Part shown: positions 1-11,479 of the stretch, piece by piece
Layout of the letters: every line of letters begins with the position of its first letter
Numbering within the stretch: position 1 is the stretch's first letter
Origin: an uncultured Dermabacter sp.
GTDB taxonomy: Bacteria; Actinomycetota; Actinomycetes; Actinomycetales; Dermabacteraceae
DNA: 64,000 nucleotides
Reading direction: 5' to 3'
NCBI GenBank assembly: GCA_947252755.1
Contig: CAMXWV010000006.1
Span: 95,109 to 159,108 of the forward strand
Program-made: the position numbers and the translations under genes
The notes under the pieces: model-generated
What the model saw: only the letters and a program-made list of their open reading frames with translations
What the model was told of the DNA's origin: nothing
The model's database searches: none

Positions 1-1038
1 TCAGTCATCGCGGTGCAGCGGCAGAGCCGACCGCGCCCGCTGCCCGCGATCTCCCTGTCCCGCACGGTCAGCGGCGTGCGGCGGGTAGCGGGATCGACGA
101 CTCGGGAACTCGCCCGCACGTTCGTGCGCCGCACCCGAAAGAAGTCTCCTGATGCTGCGGACGGGTTCTATGTGGCGAAGTGGAAAGACGTGGTCACGTC
201 CGCGCCGCTGCCGGTCACGCACCCGTACCCGGCGAGGGATGCTGTGGCCACTCTGCTCTACAACGCCCACGCCGGGCGCAATCCGCTCGGTGTGATGCTC
301 ACTCATGAGAATCTCTGCGCCGTGGCCGAACAGTCACAGCTCTGGCGGGATGCCGGCGAGCCCGGCACGGAGACGAGCCTGGCGATGTGGCCGCTGTCCA
401 GTGTTGCCGGGCTCGCGGACACCTTGACCACAAGCCTGCTGCATGGCAGGCGGATCACGCTGCTCCCCCGGTTTCACAAGTCCGCCGTGGACAAAGCCGT
501 GAAGAAGCACCCGCCCACCATCATCGGAGCGGACGTGGGCGTGCTGGCGCATCTTACTGAACTCGCGGATGAGGGCAAGCTCGATCTGAACGCGGTGAAA
601 GTGGTGGTGACCCCGGCGGCGAAGGTCCAGGCTGAGCTCACTGAGAAATGGCTGCGCCACGTGGATCGGCTCCCGATGATGATCGGCTACGGCCTGAGCG
701 TGTCCTGCGTGGTGACCGCGATCCCCGCCGGTATCGGCCGGAGCGCACCGGCGAACCAGACGGAGATGAGCATCGGCATTCCCTTTCCCGCCACGCAGCT
801 GCGCGTGGTGGACCCGCAGCATCGCGGCCGCGTGATGGCCAGCGGCGCCGTGGGCGAGCTGATGGTGAAGGGCTCGCAGGTGTTCCACGGCTATTGGCGC
901 AACAGCGAACGCACCTCAGAAACGCTCACCGGTGACGGCTGGGCCCGTACGGGGCACCTCGCCGTGATGAACGATGCGGGATTCGTGCAGGTGTTCGGAC
1001 GCGTCAAACACACGCCCACCACCACGGTCAGAGACTGA
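1..1038 (+). CDS. Degenerate AMP-binding (acyl-CoA synthetase-like) protein, 5' end outside window
   Basis: The reading frame is open from base 1, so the gene begins upstream; the first start codon inside is GTG at 13. The protein resembles the middle of a FadD-type long-chain acyl-CoA synthetase (MLTHENL after the usual phosphate loop, a GELMVKG segment, and GYW before the hinge). Numbering from base 13, the key motifs are altered: the Ser/Thr/Gly-rich loop ending in PKG reads YNAHAGRNPLG at 83-93, the YGxTE motif reads YGLSVS at 226-231, and the invariant TGD reads TGH at 313-315. The chain stops about 10 residues after the GR of the hinge, so the C-terminal domain with the catalytic lysine is missing. 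I infer an inactive pseudo-enzyme or a decaying gene; it may have a binding role. Confidence 0.7.
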   Translation, partial: SVIAVQRQSRPRPLPAISLSRTVSGVRRVAGSTTRELARTFVRRTRKKSPDAADGFYVAKWKDVVTSAPLPVTHPYPARDAVATLLYNAHAGRNPLGVMLTHENLCAVAEQSQLWRDAGEPGTETSLAMWPLSSVAGLADTLTTSLLHGRRITLLPRFHKSAVDKAVKKHPPTIIGADVGVLAHLTELADEGKLDLNAVKVVVTPAAKVQAELTEKWLRHVDRLPMMIGYGLSVSCVVTAIPAGIGRSAPANQTEMSIGIPFPATQLRVVDPQHRGRVMASGAVGELMVKGSQVFHGYWRNSERTSETLTGDGWARTGHLAVMNDAGFVQVFGRVKHTPTTTVRD

Positions 1039-1053
1039 CACCGAGGAGATCTG

Positions 1054-1677
1054 ATGGCAGTTCTGCTGAATATCCACCCCGATAACCCGCAGCCCCGGCT
1101 GATCACGCGTGCGGTGGAGCATCTGCGCGCCGGGGAGCTGATCGCCTATCCCACCGACTCGGGGTACGCGCTTGGCTGCACCCTGGATGCGCACGACGCG
1201 CTCGAACAGATCCGCACCATCCGCCACGTGGGCAAAGATCACCACTTCACCGCTGTATGCAGCGAATTCGCGCAGCTCGGCCAGTACCTGCGGCTCTCCA
1301 ATTCCGCGTTCCGCTCGATCCGGGCGCATACGCCCGGTCCTTACACGTTCATCGTGCCGGCCACAAAAGAGCTGCCGCGCCGGATGCTGCACCCGAAGAA
1401 GCACACGGTGGGCGTGCGCATCCCGGATAATCGCATCGCCATTGCGCTGATCGATGAGCTCGGCGAGCCGCTGCTGTCTTCCTCGCTGATCCTGCCGGGC
1501 GAAGAGGAGACCCTCACCGCCGGCTGGCAGGTTCAGGAGCGGATCGGCCATCTGATCCCGCTGATCATCGACGCGGATCTCCCGGCAGCCGAGCCCACCA
1601 GTGTGATCGACTGGACGGACCGTGCGCCCGAGGTGAAGCGCGTGGGAGCCGGCAGCGTCGAGGTCTTTGAGAGCTGA
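1054..1677 (+). CDS. yciO: YciO/YrdC-family protein (threonylcarbamoyl-AMP synthase-like)
   Basis: A protein of 207 residues that matches Escherichia coli YciO closely in length and in its opening (NIHPDNPQ, then YPTDSGYALGC near residues 32-42). It also has the TPGPYTFI segment and KHTVGVRIP typical of the Sua5/YrdC fold, which binds ATP and threonylcarbamoyl-AMP. YrdC and Sua5 make the t6A modification of tRNA; the exact role of the YciO branch is less clear, so the function is only tentatively tRNA-related. The start is supported by GAGGAG at 1043-1048. It lies 15 bases after the upstream gene and 18 bases before deoD, so it is probably cotranscribed. Confidence 0.88.
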   Translation: MAVLLNIHPDNPQPRLITRAVEHLRAGELIAYPTDSGYALGCTLDAHDALEQIRTIRHVGKDHHFTAVCSEFAQLGQYLRLSNSAFRSIRAHTPGPYTFIVPATKELPRRMLHPKKHTVGVRIPDNRIAIALIDELGEPLLSSSLILPGEEETLTAGWQVQERIGHLIPLIIDADLPAAEPTSVIDWTDRAPEVKRVGAGSVEVFES

Positions 1678-1695
1678 GCGCACTACGCTGGCGCT

Positions 1696-2424
1696 ATGTC
1701 AACTCATATCGGCGCCGCTCCCGGCGATATTTCACCCTATGTTCTCATGCCCGGCGATCCGTACCGTGCCCGGTGGATCGCGGAGACTGTTCTCGAGGAC
1801 CCGATCCAGTACAACGACGTACGCGGAATGCTCGGCTACACGGGCACTTACCGGGGAGTGCGGATCTCCGCGCAGGGCTCCGGGATGGGGCAGCCGTCGA
1901 TCGGCATCTACGCGCAGGAGCTGTTCGCTGCGTTCGATGTGCAGGCCATCATCCGAGTGGGTTCCTGCGGTGGTCTGTCCGAATCGGTTGCGGTGCGCGA
2001 TGTGGTGATCGGCACCGCCGCCTCCACGGACTCTGCGATGAATCGCCCCCGTTTCGGAGACGTCGCCTTCGCTCCGGCGGCCGATTTTGATCTCACCCGC
2101 TACGCGTATGAATCGGCTGTGGAACGATCACTGCCGGCGAAAGTGGGCGGGCTGTTCTCCTCTGATCAGTTTTACAATCCGAACACCAGCATCACCGGCA
2201 CGCTTGCGCAGTACGGGGTGCTCGGCGTGGAGATGGAGGCCGCGGCGCTCTACACGCTGGCCGCTCAGTTCGGACGGCGCGCGCTGGCGCTGTGCACCGT
2301 CAGCGATCATCTGATCACCGGTGAAGAGACCACCGCACTGGAGCGTCAGGAAACCTTTGATGACATGATCCAGATGGCTCTGGATACGGTGGTGCGCCTG
2401 GACCGGGAGAAGTCCGGGGCCTGA
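1696..2424 (+). CDS. deoD: Purine-nucleoside phosphorylase, DeoD type
   Basis: A protein of 242 residues, the usual length of hexameric DeoD (E. coli 239). It cleaves purine (deoxy)ribonucleosides with phosphate to free base and ribose-1-phosphate in the cytoplasm. Visible family residues are His4, the phosphate-binding MPGDPYRAR segment, the IIRVGSCGG loop, the GVEMEAAALY nucleoside-binding motif and the catalytic SDH near residue 203. It follows yciO closely and ends before a strong palindromic terminator. No good Shine-Dalgarno sequence precedes the ATG; a TACGCT hexamer at 1684-1689 would allow a leaderless transcript, but this is speculative. Confidence 0.95.
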   Translation: MSTHIGAAPGDISPYVLMPGDPYRARWIAETVLEDPIQYNDVRGMLGYTGTYRGVRISAQGSGMGQPSIGIYAQELFAAFDVQAIIRVGSCGGLSESVAVRDVVIGTAASTDSAMNRPRFGDVAFAPAADFDLTRYAYESAVERSLPAKVGGLFSSDQFYNPNTSITGTLAQYGVLGVEMEAAALYTLAAQFGRRALALCTVSDHLITGEETTALERQETFDDMIQMALDTVVRLDREKSGA

Positions 2425-2482
2425 GCACAGCCCGTTTGAGAACAGCCCGTTTGAACACAGCACAGAAGAACACCACAGCACA

Positions 2483-2520
2483 GAAGAGGGGCGGCGCCGA
2501 TATCGGCGCCGCCCCTCTTC
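2483..2520. terminator. Bidirectional terminator (perfect 38-bp palindrome)
   Basis: The 38 bases read identically on both strands (GAAGAGGGGCGGCGCCGATA and its complement, overlapping by two bases). It sits between deoD (+) and the convergent small membrane gene (-) and can serve both as terminator. Two pairs of short direct repeats precede it: 13 bases at 2427-2439 and 2442-2454, and 14 bases at 2456-2469 and 2474-2487. Confidence 0.75.
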
Positions 2521-2569
2521 TGGTCTGGTGACGGGGAATACCGGTCACGGGAATCCGCGACCGGTCAGG

Positions 2570-2791
2570 TCAGTCGTTTTTGAATCGCGGAACCAGTTCG
2601 AACGCGATGAACAGGGACACGATGGAGATCATGAGGCCGATGGTGAACAGCCAGTGATTGATCGTGTACAGGCTCATCACGTACAGGCCGGCCACAAACA
2701 TACCGAACAGCAGGGTGAACAGAGCCACGCTCAGTCCGAGGCTGTGCTCATGGTCGCCCTTGTGGACCTGCTGCTCCTTGTGCTCGCTCAT
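2570..2791 (-). CDS. Small two-helix membrane protein of unknown function
   Basis: A protein of 73 residues beginning MSEHKEQQ. The frame is open further upstream, but this ATG (2789-2791) is chosen because GGGGAGG lies just before it. A hydrophilic, His- and Glu-rich N-terminus of about 17 residues is followed by two hydrophobic segments (about 20-40 and 46-65) separated by TINHW, and a short charged tail ends in KND. I do not recognise the family beyond a generic small actinobacterial membrane protein. It is convergent with deoD and monocistronic or read through from the amidotransferase gene upstream. Confidence 0.7.
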   Translation of the reverse strand: MSEHKEQQVHKGDHEHSLGLSVALFTLLFGMFVAGLYVMSLYTINHWLFTIGLMISIVSLFIAFELVPRFKND

Positions 2792-2927
2792 GCGATCCTC
2801 CCCGCTGAAAGATGTCATCTCCAGCATCTTAGACCAGAGTTCGAACCGGCGCGAACCAGCGGCGCGGCGCACCGGAGGCTCACTGCTGACCGCGGATACG
2901 GGTGGTCGTTCGCCTGTGCCCGCGTTT

Positions 2928-3758
2928 TCACGCCGCTAGGCCGATCCGAACCGAGGACGCAGCGCTCCTGGCTTTGGCTGCCTGGGCCGCTGCTGCCGTC
3001 ACCAGGAGCCTGAGCACGCCGCGGGTTTCCAGCGCGATCTCCGGGTGGAACTGGACCCCGAGCAGCCATCCCGGCCCGGTTCCTTCAACAGCATGCACCA
3101 CACCGCTTGCGGCGTGCCGCGCCGTGACCCGCAACCCTGGAGCGAGGGTGCTGACCGCTTGATGATGATAGGCGCGCACCGTGGCACGGGTGGTGAGCGC
3201 GTCGGCCACAGCGCTGCCGGCATCCGTCTCGATATCCACCTCTGTGACCGCGCTGGAAGCCTCGGGATAACAGGTCTCGGCGTCATCCAGGTGCTGGAGC
3301 AGCGCGCCGCCCAGGGCAACATTGATGATCTGCAGTCCTCGGCAGATGCCCAGCAGCGGCAGGTTGGCGGCGTGCGCGGCCCGCGCCAGGTCGATTTCGA
3401 ACGCGTCCCGCTCCGGGTCCGGGGCGAAGTCGGTGGGCAGTGGTGATGCGCCGTAGCGGGCCGGATCGATATCCGTGCCGCCGGTGAGGACGAGTGCGTC
3501 AAGGTCCGCCAGCTCCTCCGGGCTCCACGGTTCGTCCGGCGTCAGGATCACTGGCCGGCCGCCGGCTTCGCGGATCGCGTCAGTGTAGGCGGTCACCAGC
3601 ACGGTGGCTCGGCTGCCCTCCCAGGCTCCTGCGGTCAGAACAGCCGTTCCGCTGGTGACGCCGATCAGCGGTCGACGAGCACTGCCCGCAGCAATGTCCC
3701 GCACCATGCGCAGCGCGTCCTGGTGAGAGGTGAGATCACGAATATCAGCAATGCTCAT
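2928..3758 (-). CDS. Gamma-glutamyl-gamma-aminobutyrate hydrolase family protein (class I glutamine amidotransferase-like)
   Basis: A protein of 276 residues from the ATG at 3756-3758, which has AAAGGA upstream; the open frame extends further but without similar support. It shows the peptidase C26/PuuD pattern: LTGGTDIDPARYG near residues 92-103, the nucleophile elbow LLGICRGLQIINV with Cys139, and the GVQFHPE motif with His238 and Glu240, which together form the catalytic triad. Such enzymes hydrolyse gamma-glutamyl amides, for example gamma-glutamyl-GABA in putrescine breakdown. No other putrescine gene is nearby, so the substrate is not established. Confidence 0.85.
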   Translation of the reverse strand: MSIADIRDLTSHQDALRMVRDIAAGSARRPLIGVTSGTAVLTAGAWEGSRATVLVTAYTDAIREAGGRPVILTPDEPWSPEELADLDALVLTGGTDIDPARYGASPLPTDFAPDPERDAFEIDLARAAHAANLPLLGICRGLQIINVALGGALLQHLDDAETCYPEASSAVTEVDIETDAGSAVADALTTRATVRAYHHQAVSTLAPGLRVTARHAASGVVHAVEGTGPGWLLGVQFHPEIALETRGVLRLLVTAAAAQAAKARSAASSVRIGLAA

Positions 3759-3927
3759 AGCGCTGTCCTTTCTGTGCGGTTCTGGCTGTGGCTGCTCCGG
3801 CAGGGCACCGGTGATCACTGTGGGTGCCGCCCATCTGGCGGCCGGTGATGGATCCAGTGAAATGCCAGTGCGGCGCTCACGTCCAGAACCATGTCCGAAT
3901 GTGAACGCCGCACCTGACTGGCCGAGT

Positions 3928-5142
3928 TCAGAGGCGAGCGGAAGCGAGCTCCGCCCCGGCGGTCAGCGACTCAAGCTTCGCCCAGGCGATATCCGGGTGG
4001 ATGCGGCCGCCGAATCCGCAGTCGCTGGATCCGATCACCCGCTCAGGCCCCACGATCTCGGCGAAGCGCAGCAGGCGCTGCGCCACCAGCTCCGGATGCT
4101 CCACCACATTCGTGGCATGGGAGACCACACCGGGAACGATCACGCGGTCCTCTGGCAGGGTGACGTCCTTCCACACCACCCATTCGTGCTCATGGCGCAC
4201 ATTGCCGGCTTCGAAGCTGAAGAACTTCGCGTTGATGCTGAGCATGAGTTCAGCGATGTGCTTGAACTCGATGTCCGTGGTGTGCGGTCCATGCCAGGAG
4301 CCCCAACACAGATGGAAGCGGACCTGCTCCTGGGGGATGCCCTCCAGCGCCCGGTTGATCGCGTCGGCGCGCTTCTGCGTGAACTCCAGGTAGTCCGAGA
4401 TGCTCGGCTCCGGATTGATCTGATCCCAGTTCTCCGCAATCGACGGGTCATCGATCTGGACGGTCAGCCCGGCGTCGGTGATCGCCTTGTACTCGGGGCG
4501 CATCACCTCCACCCACGCGTCGAGGAAGTCATCGACGGAGTCGTAGTGTTCGTTGGCGATGCGGCTGCCGGAACCGGGTGAGAGGGTGGAGAGGAATCCG
4601 GTGGTGTATCCGGCTGCGTCGAGCGCGGTCTGGAAGTTGCGGATATCTGTCTGGACGAGTTCACGGCCCTTCTCTGAGTAGGAGATCGGTCCGGTGGCCG
4701 CTGGGAAGGCCTTCCGCTCGCCCACGCTGATGCCGGATTCCGGGTCGTTGTAGGCATCGTAGAAGCGGACCCAGTCGCGCCGGTCTGGGAAGCTGGTGAG
4801 CTGGATATTGCCGGGAGTGGAGCGGATCGCCGCCTGCTGGAAGGGGTCGGCGCCCGTGATCTCCAAACCGGAGGTGCGTCCGAAAATGTAGCTCCACCAA
4901 GAGCCATAGTTCAGTGCGGAGCTCATGTCCTTGCCGTACTCGCCATCACCGGGGATGGTGATTCCGATGTCGGCCTGGCGCTTCACCACGGCCTGAACCG
5001 CTGCCGCGAGCGCGTCGTCGAACTGCGATGACTGCTTCGGTGTGAATCCGTCATCCTCGAGTTCGCGAGCCCGGTTCGCTTCGATGAGCTCCGGGGTGCG
5101 TGGAAGTGAACCTGCGTGTGTGGTCTGAATCTGTGTGCTCAT
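3928..5142 (-). CDS. Cobalamin-independent methionine synthase (MetE C-terminal)-like methyltransferase
   Basis: A protein of 404 residues from the ATG at 5140-5142, chosen because MSTQIQTTHAGSLPRT is the usual opening of the UROD/MetE-like family. The zinc ligands of MetE can be followed: His277 and Cys279 in HLCWGSWHG, Glu311 in FSFEAGN and Cys375 in GSSDCGFG. Only the C-terminal catalytic half of MetE is present, as in stand-alone relatives such as epoxyalkane:coenzyme M transferase and putative methionine synthases. It probably transfers a methyl or alkyl group to a thiol; the donor is unknown. The ribosome site is weak. It is flanked by unrelated genes. Confidence 0.85.
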   Translation of the reverse strand: MSTQIQTTHAGSLPRTPELIEANRARELEDDGFTPKQSSQFDDALAAAVQAVVKRQADIGITIPGDGEYGKDMSSALNYGSWWSYIFGRTSGLEITGADPFQQAAIRSTPGNIQLTSFPDRRDWVRFYDAYNDPESGISVGERKAFPAATGPISYSEKGRELVQTDIRNFQTALDAAGYTTGFLSTLSPGSGSRIANEHYDSVDDFLDAWVEVMRPEYKAITDAGLTVQIDDPSIAENWDQINPEPSISDYLEFTQKRADAINRALEGIPQEQVRFHLCWGSWHGPHTTDIEFKHIAELMLSINAKFFSFEAGNVRHEHEWVVWKDVTLPEDRVIVPGVVSHATNVVEHPELVAQRLLRFAEIVGPERVIGSSDCGFGGRIHPDIAWAKLESLTAGAELASARL

Positions 5143-5240
5143 GACGAAGGATGCTACCGGGCTCCTGGGCCAGCACAGCTGACCGGGTTCATCCTGGGTC
5201 ATAGTGCGCCATCTGCAGCCGCCGAAGAGCAGCTACGAAC

Positions 5241-5282
5241 GCGAACGTGCCCCGCACCATGAACGGTGCGGGGCACGTTCGC
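5241..5282 (-). terminator. Terminator hairpin after gcvP
   Basis: A perfect 18-bp stem (5241-5258 with 5265-5282) closes a six-base loop (ATGAAC). It follows the gcvP stop codon on the minus strand and precedes the next minus-strand gene. No clear U-tract follows, as is common in high-GC actinomycetes. Confidence 0.75.
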
Positions 5283-5311
5283 CGTGGAGAACGCTAAGCG
5301 TTCACGCGCTA

Positions 5312-8266
<2,955 letters not shown>

Positions 8267-8287
8267 AGTAAAGGTTCAGGCCGCCGA

Positions 8288-8656
8288 TCACTGCTGCGTG
8301 AGCTTGTCGTACTCGTCCTTCGTCATGAGGTCATCCGGCAGGGACTCCACCTTGACCTTGATGAGCCAGGCATCGCCCAGCGGGTCCTCGTTGACCTTCT
8401 CCGGCTCGTCGATGACGTCCTGGTTGACCTCGACAACCTCGCCGGTGAGCGGGGAGAACAGGTCGGAGACGGACTTGGTGGACTCGATCTCGCCCATTTC
8501 GGTGTGTGCTTCGACGGTGTCTCCAACCTCGGGGAGGTCAACGTACACAACATCGCCGAGCTGCTCGGCAGCGAACTCGGTCACGCCGACGACGGCGAGG
8601 TCACCCTCTTCGCGGATCCACTCGTGGTCCTTGCTGTACTTCAGAGAATCGGCCAT
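8288..8656 (-). CDS. gcvH: Glycine cleavage system H protein
   Basis: A protein of 122 residues carrying the lipoyl-domain signature MGEIESTKSVSDLFSP; Lys61 is the lipoylation site. It shuttles the aminomethyl and reducing groups between the P, T and L proteins. It lies 42 bases after gcvT and 21 before gcvP, between its two partners. An AAAGGAAA ribosome site precedes the ATG. The L protein (lipoamide dehydrogenase) is not in the window. Confidence 0.97.
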   Translation of the reverse strand: MADSLKYSKDHEWIREEGDLAVVGVTEFAAEQLGDVVYVDLPEVGDTVEAHTEMGEIESTKSVSDLFSPLTGEVVEVNQDVIDEPEKVNEDPLGDAWLIKVKVESLPDDLMTKDEYDKLTQQ

Positions 8657-8698
8657 GGTCGTTTCCTTTCACTTGTGAAGGTAGAAGAAGTCTAACTG

Positions 8699-9826
8699 TC
8701 AGTTCTCGCGGGAGTAGAAGGGAGGCTGCACGATGGTGGCCGGCAGCGATTTGCCGCGCACATCGATGTTCAGCTCGGTACCGACCTCCGAGAACTCCGG
8801 CTTCACGTAGCCCAGAGCGATCGGGTATCCGAGGGTCGGGGACAGCGCTCCGGAGCTCACGTGGCCCACCTCGTTGCCATCGGCATCGGTGATCGGGTAC
8901 CCGGAGCGACCGGCGCGACGGCCCTCAGCTTTCAAACCGACGAGCACGGGCAGATCGGAGAAGCTCTTGCCCTCCAGAGCCGAACGGCCCACGAAGTCCT
9001 CCTTGGACTTGAAGGCGACGACGCGTGCCATGCCAGCCTGGGCTGGGAAGATCTCCGTGGACAGCTCATTGCCGTACAGGGGCATCCCTGCCTCCAGGCG
9101 CAGCGAATCGCGGCAGGCGAGCCCGCACGGAAGCGCACGGTCGCCGGCCACCTCGACAGTAGCGTTCCACAGGTCAACAGCGTGCTCGTTCGGCACGTAC
9201 AGCTCGAAGCCGTCCTCACCGGTGTAGCCGGTGCGGGCTACGAGCAGGCGGCTGCCCTTGTAGGTGCCTTCCAGAACGCGGTAGTACTTGAGCTCGGCAA
9301 GCTCCTCGGCGTTCAGCTCAACATCACCCACGGAGGCCAGCTCGGCCAACACCTCAGCGGACTTCGGGCCCTGCACCGCGACCAGGGCGATGTCCAGCGA
9401 GCGGTCCTCGACGGTGCAGTCGAAGCCTTCGGCGCGCTCCTTGAAGAGCTTCGCCGCAACGAGGCGGTTACCCGCGTTCGGAACGGTCATGAACTCCTCA
9501 TCACCGAGCCGGTAGACGATGAGGTCATCAACGATGGTGCCCTCTTCGTTGAGCAGCAGGGTGTACTTCGCGCGCCCGTTCTGCATCGTGGAGAGCTTGC
9601 CGGCGAGGGCGTAGTCGAGTGCTTCGCCCGCCTGCGGTCCGGTGAAGAACACCTCCCCCATATGGGAGAGGTCGAAGAGTCCGACGGAGTCGCGGACCGC
9701 AGCGTGCTCGGCTTTGTCCGAGGTGTAGCGGACCGGCATATTCCAGCCGGCAAAGTCGGTGAACGAAGCGCCAAGCTTCTCGTGCACTGCCTCCAGGGGC
9801 GTGCTCAGAAGATCTCCAGCGGACAT
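8699..9826 (-). CDS. gcvT: Aminomethyltransferase, T protein of the glycine cleavage system
   Basis: A protein of 375 residues, the usual length. It transfers the methylene group from aminomethyl-lipoyl-GcvH to tetrahydrofolate and releases ammonia. Family segments seen are FAGWNMPVRY near residues 21-30, FDLSHMGE near 51-58, the RTGYTGEDGFELY folate-binding region near 200, and RLEAGMPLYGNEL near 245. It is the first gene of the operon. The 165 bases upstream (9827-9992) contain no convincing glycine riboswitch; the best local structure is a short hairpin with GACTCT arms. Confidence 0.97.
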   Translation of the reverse strand: MSAGDLLSTPLEAVHEKLGASFTDFAGWNMPVRYTSDKAEHAAVRDSVGLFDLSHMGEVFFTGPQAGEALDYALAGKLSTMQNGRAKYTLLLNEEGTIVDDLIVYRLGDEEFMTVPNAGNRLVAAKLFKERAEGFDCTVEDRSLDIALVAVQGPKSAEVLAELASVGDVELNAEELAELKYYRVLEGTYKGSRLLVARTGYTGEDGFELYVPNEHAVDLWNATVEVAGDRALPCGLACRDSLRLEAGMPLYGNELSTEIFPAQAGMARVVAFKSKEDFVGRSALEGKSFSDLPVLVGLKAEGRRAGRSGYPITDADGNEVGHVSSGALSPTLGYPIALGYVKPEFSEVGTELNIDVRGKSLPATIVQPPFYSREN

Positions 9827-9992
9827 TTAGACTCCTAGCTCTGCGCGGTGCGCAGTCAACCTGTTGATAGTCCCGCCCATGGCCGGCTCCGACTCTGCGG
9901 AGAGTCTTCAGCAGCACGGCCTCGGGCTGCGCGATCAGACTACAGGTCCAACCTGGATCGCGGAGATCCGGCCATCGCGTAAGGTGATCGAC

Positions 9993-10541
9993 GTGGCACG
10001 TGAACGGGCAGTTGGATGGCCTGTGCGGTTGAGAACCGACAGACTTCTCATCCGCGAGCCCATGGAGAAGGACCGTTCCACAGTGATCGAGATCCTCACC
10101 CACCCGGACACCCGCGCCTATGTGGGCGGCGCGGTGGACTATGCCTCCCGTCAGGCGTTGGAGCTTTCACCGTTGGGGCTCACCTGGGGCAGCTGGGCGA
10201 TCTGCCGCGCAGAGGATGACCAGATGCTCGGATCGATCAGCCTCGGCTATGACCGCGGTGAACTGGAGCTGGTCTACGCCCTGCTTCCCGAGCATGTGGG
10301 CCACGGGTACGCACGCGAGGCCTGCCGCGCAGTGATCGACTGGGCCTCGGAGAGTCTTGACGCCCCGATGCTGATCGCGGTCACACCGCACAGCAATCGG
10401 CGCAGCTACTCCCTGCTCACCCATTTAGGGTTCACCAAGCGCCGCGGCTTCGAGGAGTTCGGGCAGCAGCAGCTGCTCATGGAGCTGCCGCTGCGCGCCG
10501 AGGCCCAGCCGGCTGATCCCAGCCCCACCCCCGCCGACTGA
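9993..10541 (+). CDS. GNAT family N-acetyltransferase (RimJ/RimL-like)
   Basis: A protein of 182 residues if translation starts at the GTG at 9993, which has AAGG at 9981-9984; the same frame is open back to 9864. The family opening VRLRTDRLLIREP is followed by LVYALLPEHVGHGYAREACRAV, which is the acetyl-CoA-binding segment (usually RGKGYATEA, with the pyrophosphate loop at HVGHGYA), and the C-terminal NRRSYSLLTHLGF typical of RimJ/RimL-like enzymes. It probably acetylates an amino group on a protein or small molecule; the target is unknown. It is divergent from gcvT and convergent with the sirtuin gene. Confidence 0.82.
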   Translation: MARERAVGWPVRLRTDRLLIREPMEKDRSTVIEILTHPDTRAYVGGAVDYASRQALELSPLGLTWGSWAICRAEDDQMLGSISLGYDRGELELVYALLPEHVGHGYAREACRAVIDWASESLDAPMLIAVTPHSNRRSYSLLTHLGFTKRRGFEEFGQQQLLMELPLRAEAQPADPSPTPAD

Positions 10542-10602
10542 TCCGCTGCGGCGAGGGCTCCCCTGCCTCCTCGACCCAAAGCCGCTCTCAGCCGATCTGA
10601 CC

Positions 10603-11403
10603 TCAGCCGAATGGATCTAAGAATGGATTGCGGTTCTCGCGCTGGCGCAGCTGCGCCCACTCCGCCAGCACCTCGTGCGCATCCGCTTCGATGACGTGAT
10701 CGAAGATTCCGGCAAGGTGCTCGCGGTCGGCGTACGGGTCGATGCAGACGGTGGTGGCGCCCGCTCGTCGCGCGGCGGGGGCGAGCAGCGATGCCGGCGC
10801 CACCGTGTTCGAGGTTCCCACCGCGATGAACAGGTCGCAGTTCTGGGTGGCCCGATCAGCGGCGTGGAGTGCGTCGGCCGGGAGCTGTTCACCGAACAGG
10901 ACGATGGCGGGGCGCACGGCGGCGCCGCAGTTCGGGCAGGCGGCGGGAGCGCCATAGTGCATCGGCGTGTCCACGGGATGCTGCTCGCTGCCGCGGAGGT
11001 CAAGGCGCATGCTCCAGTCACACTGGCGGCCGACGCATTCTGCGCGCGCAGCGGAACCGTGCAGCTCGGCGACGGCCTGGGAGCCCGCCTGCTGATGCAG
11101 CTCATCCACATTCTGAGTCAGCACGGTGGCCTCCATAGCGGCGATGGCGCGGTGCCCTCGAGTGGGGCCGGCGGCAACTGCCTGCGTGAACACTCCTCCC
11201 CAGACCCGCCACAGAACCGGAAGGCTCTCCGGCAGCCGATCCGCTTGCATCGCCGCCTCGAGATCAGGGTCACGATCCCAGATGCCGCCGGGGCCGCGGA
11301 AGGTGGCGAGCCCTGCAGCAGCGCTGAGGCCCGCCCCGGACAGCACGGTGATTCGGCGGTGGTGGGGTCGCGGCTCGAAGCGTCGGGTGGACATATCCCC
11401 CAT
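10603..11403 (-). CDS. NAD-dependent protein deacylase, SIR2 family
   Basis: A protein of 266 residues. The NAD-binding motif SGAGLSAAAGLATFRG (22-37), the TQNVDELHQQAGS segment (96-108) and the catalytic His115 in LHGS are present, followed by four zinc cysteines (Cys123, Cys128, Cys156, Cys159) and VGTSNTVAPAS. It removes acyl groups from lysines and consumes NAD. The first zinc pair is spaced Cys-x4-Cys rather than the common Cys-x2-Cys. The Tyr-x2-Arg pair that marks desuccinylases is not evident, so plain deacetylation is more likely. A second possible start lies three codons downstream. It is convergent with an acetyltransferase gene. Confidence 0.9.
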   Translation of the reverse strand: MGDMSTRRFEPRPHHRRITVLSGAGLSAAAGLATFRGPGGIWDRDPDLEAAMQADRLPESLPVLWRVWGGVFTQAVAAGPTRGHRAIAAMEATVLTQNVDELHQQAGSQAVAELHGSAARAECVGRQCDWSMRLDLRGSEQHPVDTPMHYGAPAACPNCGAAVRPAIVLFGEQLPADALHAADRATQNCDLFIAVGTSNTVAPASLLAPAARRAGATTVCIDPYADREHLAGIFDHVIEADAHEVLAEWAQLRQRENRNPFLDPFG

Positions 11404-11479
11404 GCTAGGCGACCCTGACCGGGCGGAACCCTGTCAGGTGGGGGCGGCTGGAGTCATCCGCGCCCCGGGCACAGCCCGC

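Noticed and set aside
9827..9992. Possible glycine riboswitch upstream of gcvT
   Set aside because: On the minus strand a GACTCT hairpin is present, but the conserved aptamer elements are not found in order. It is only a short inverted repeat.
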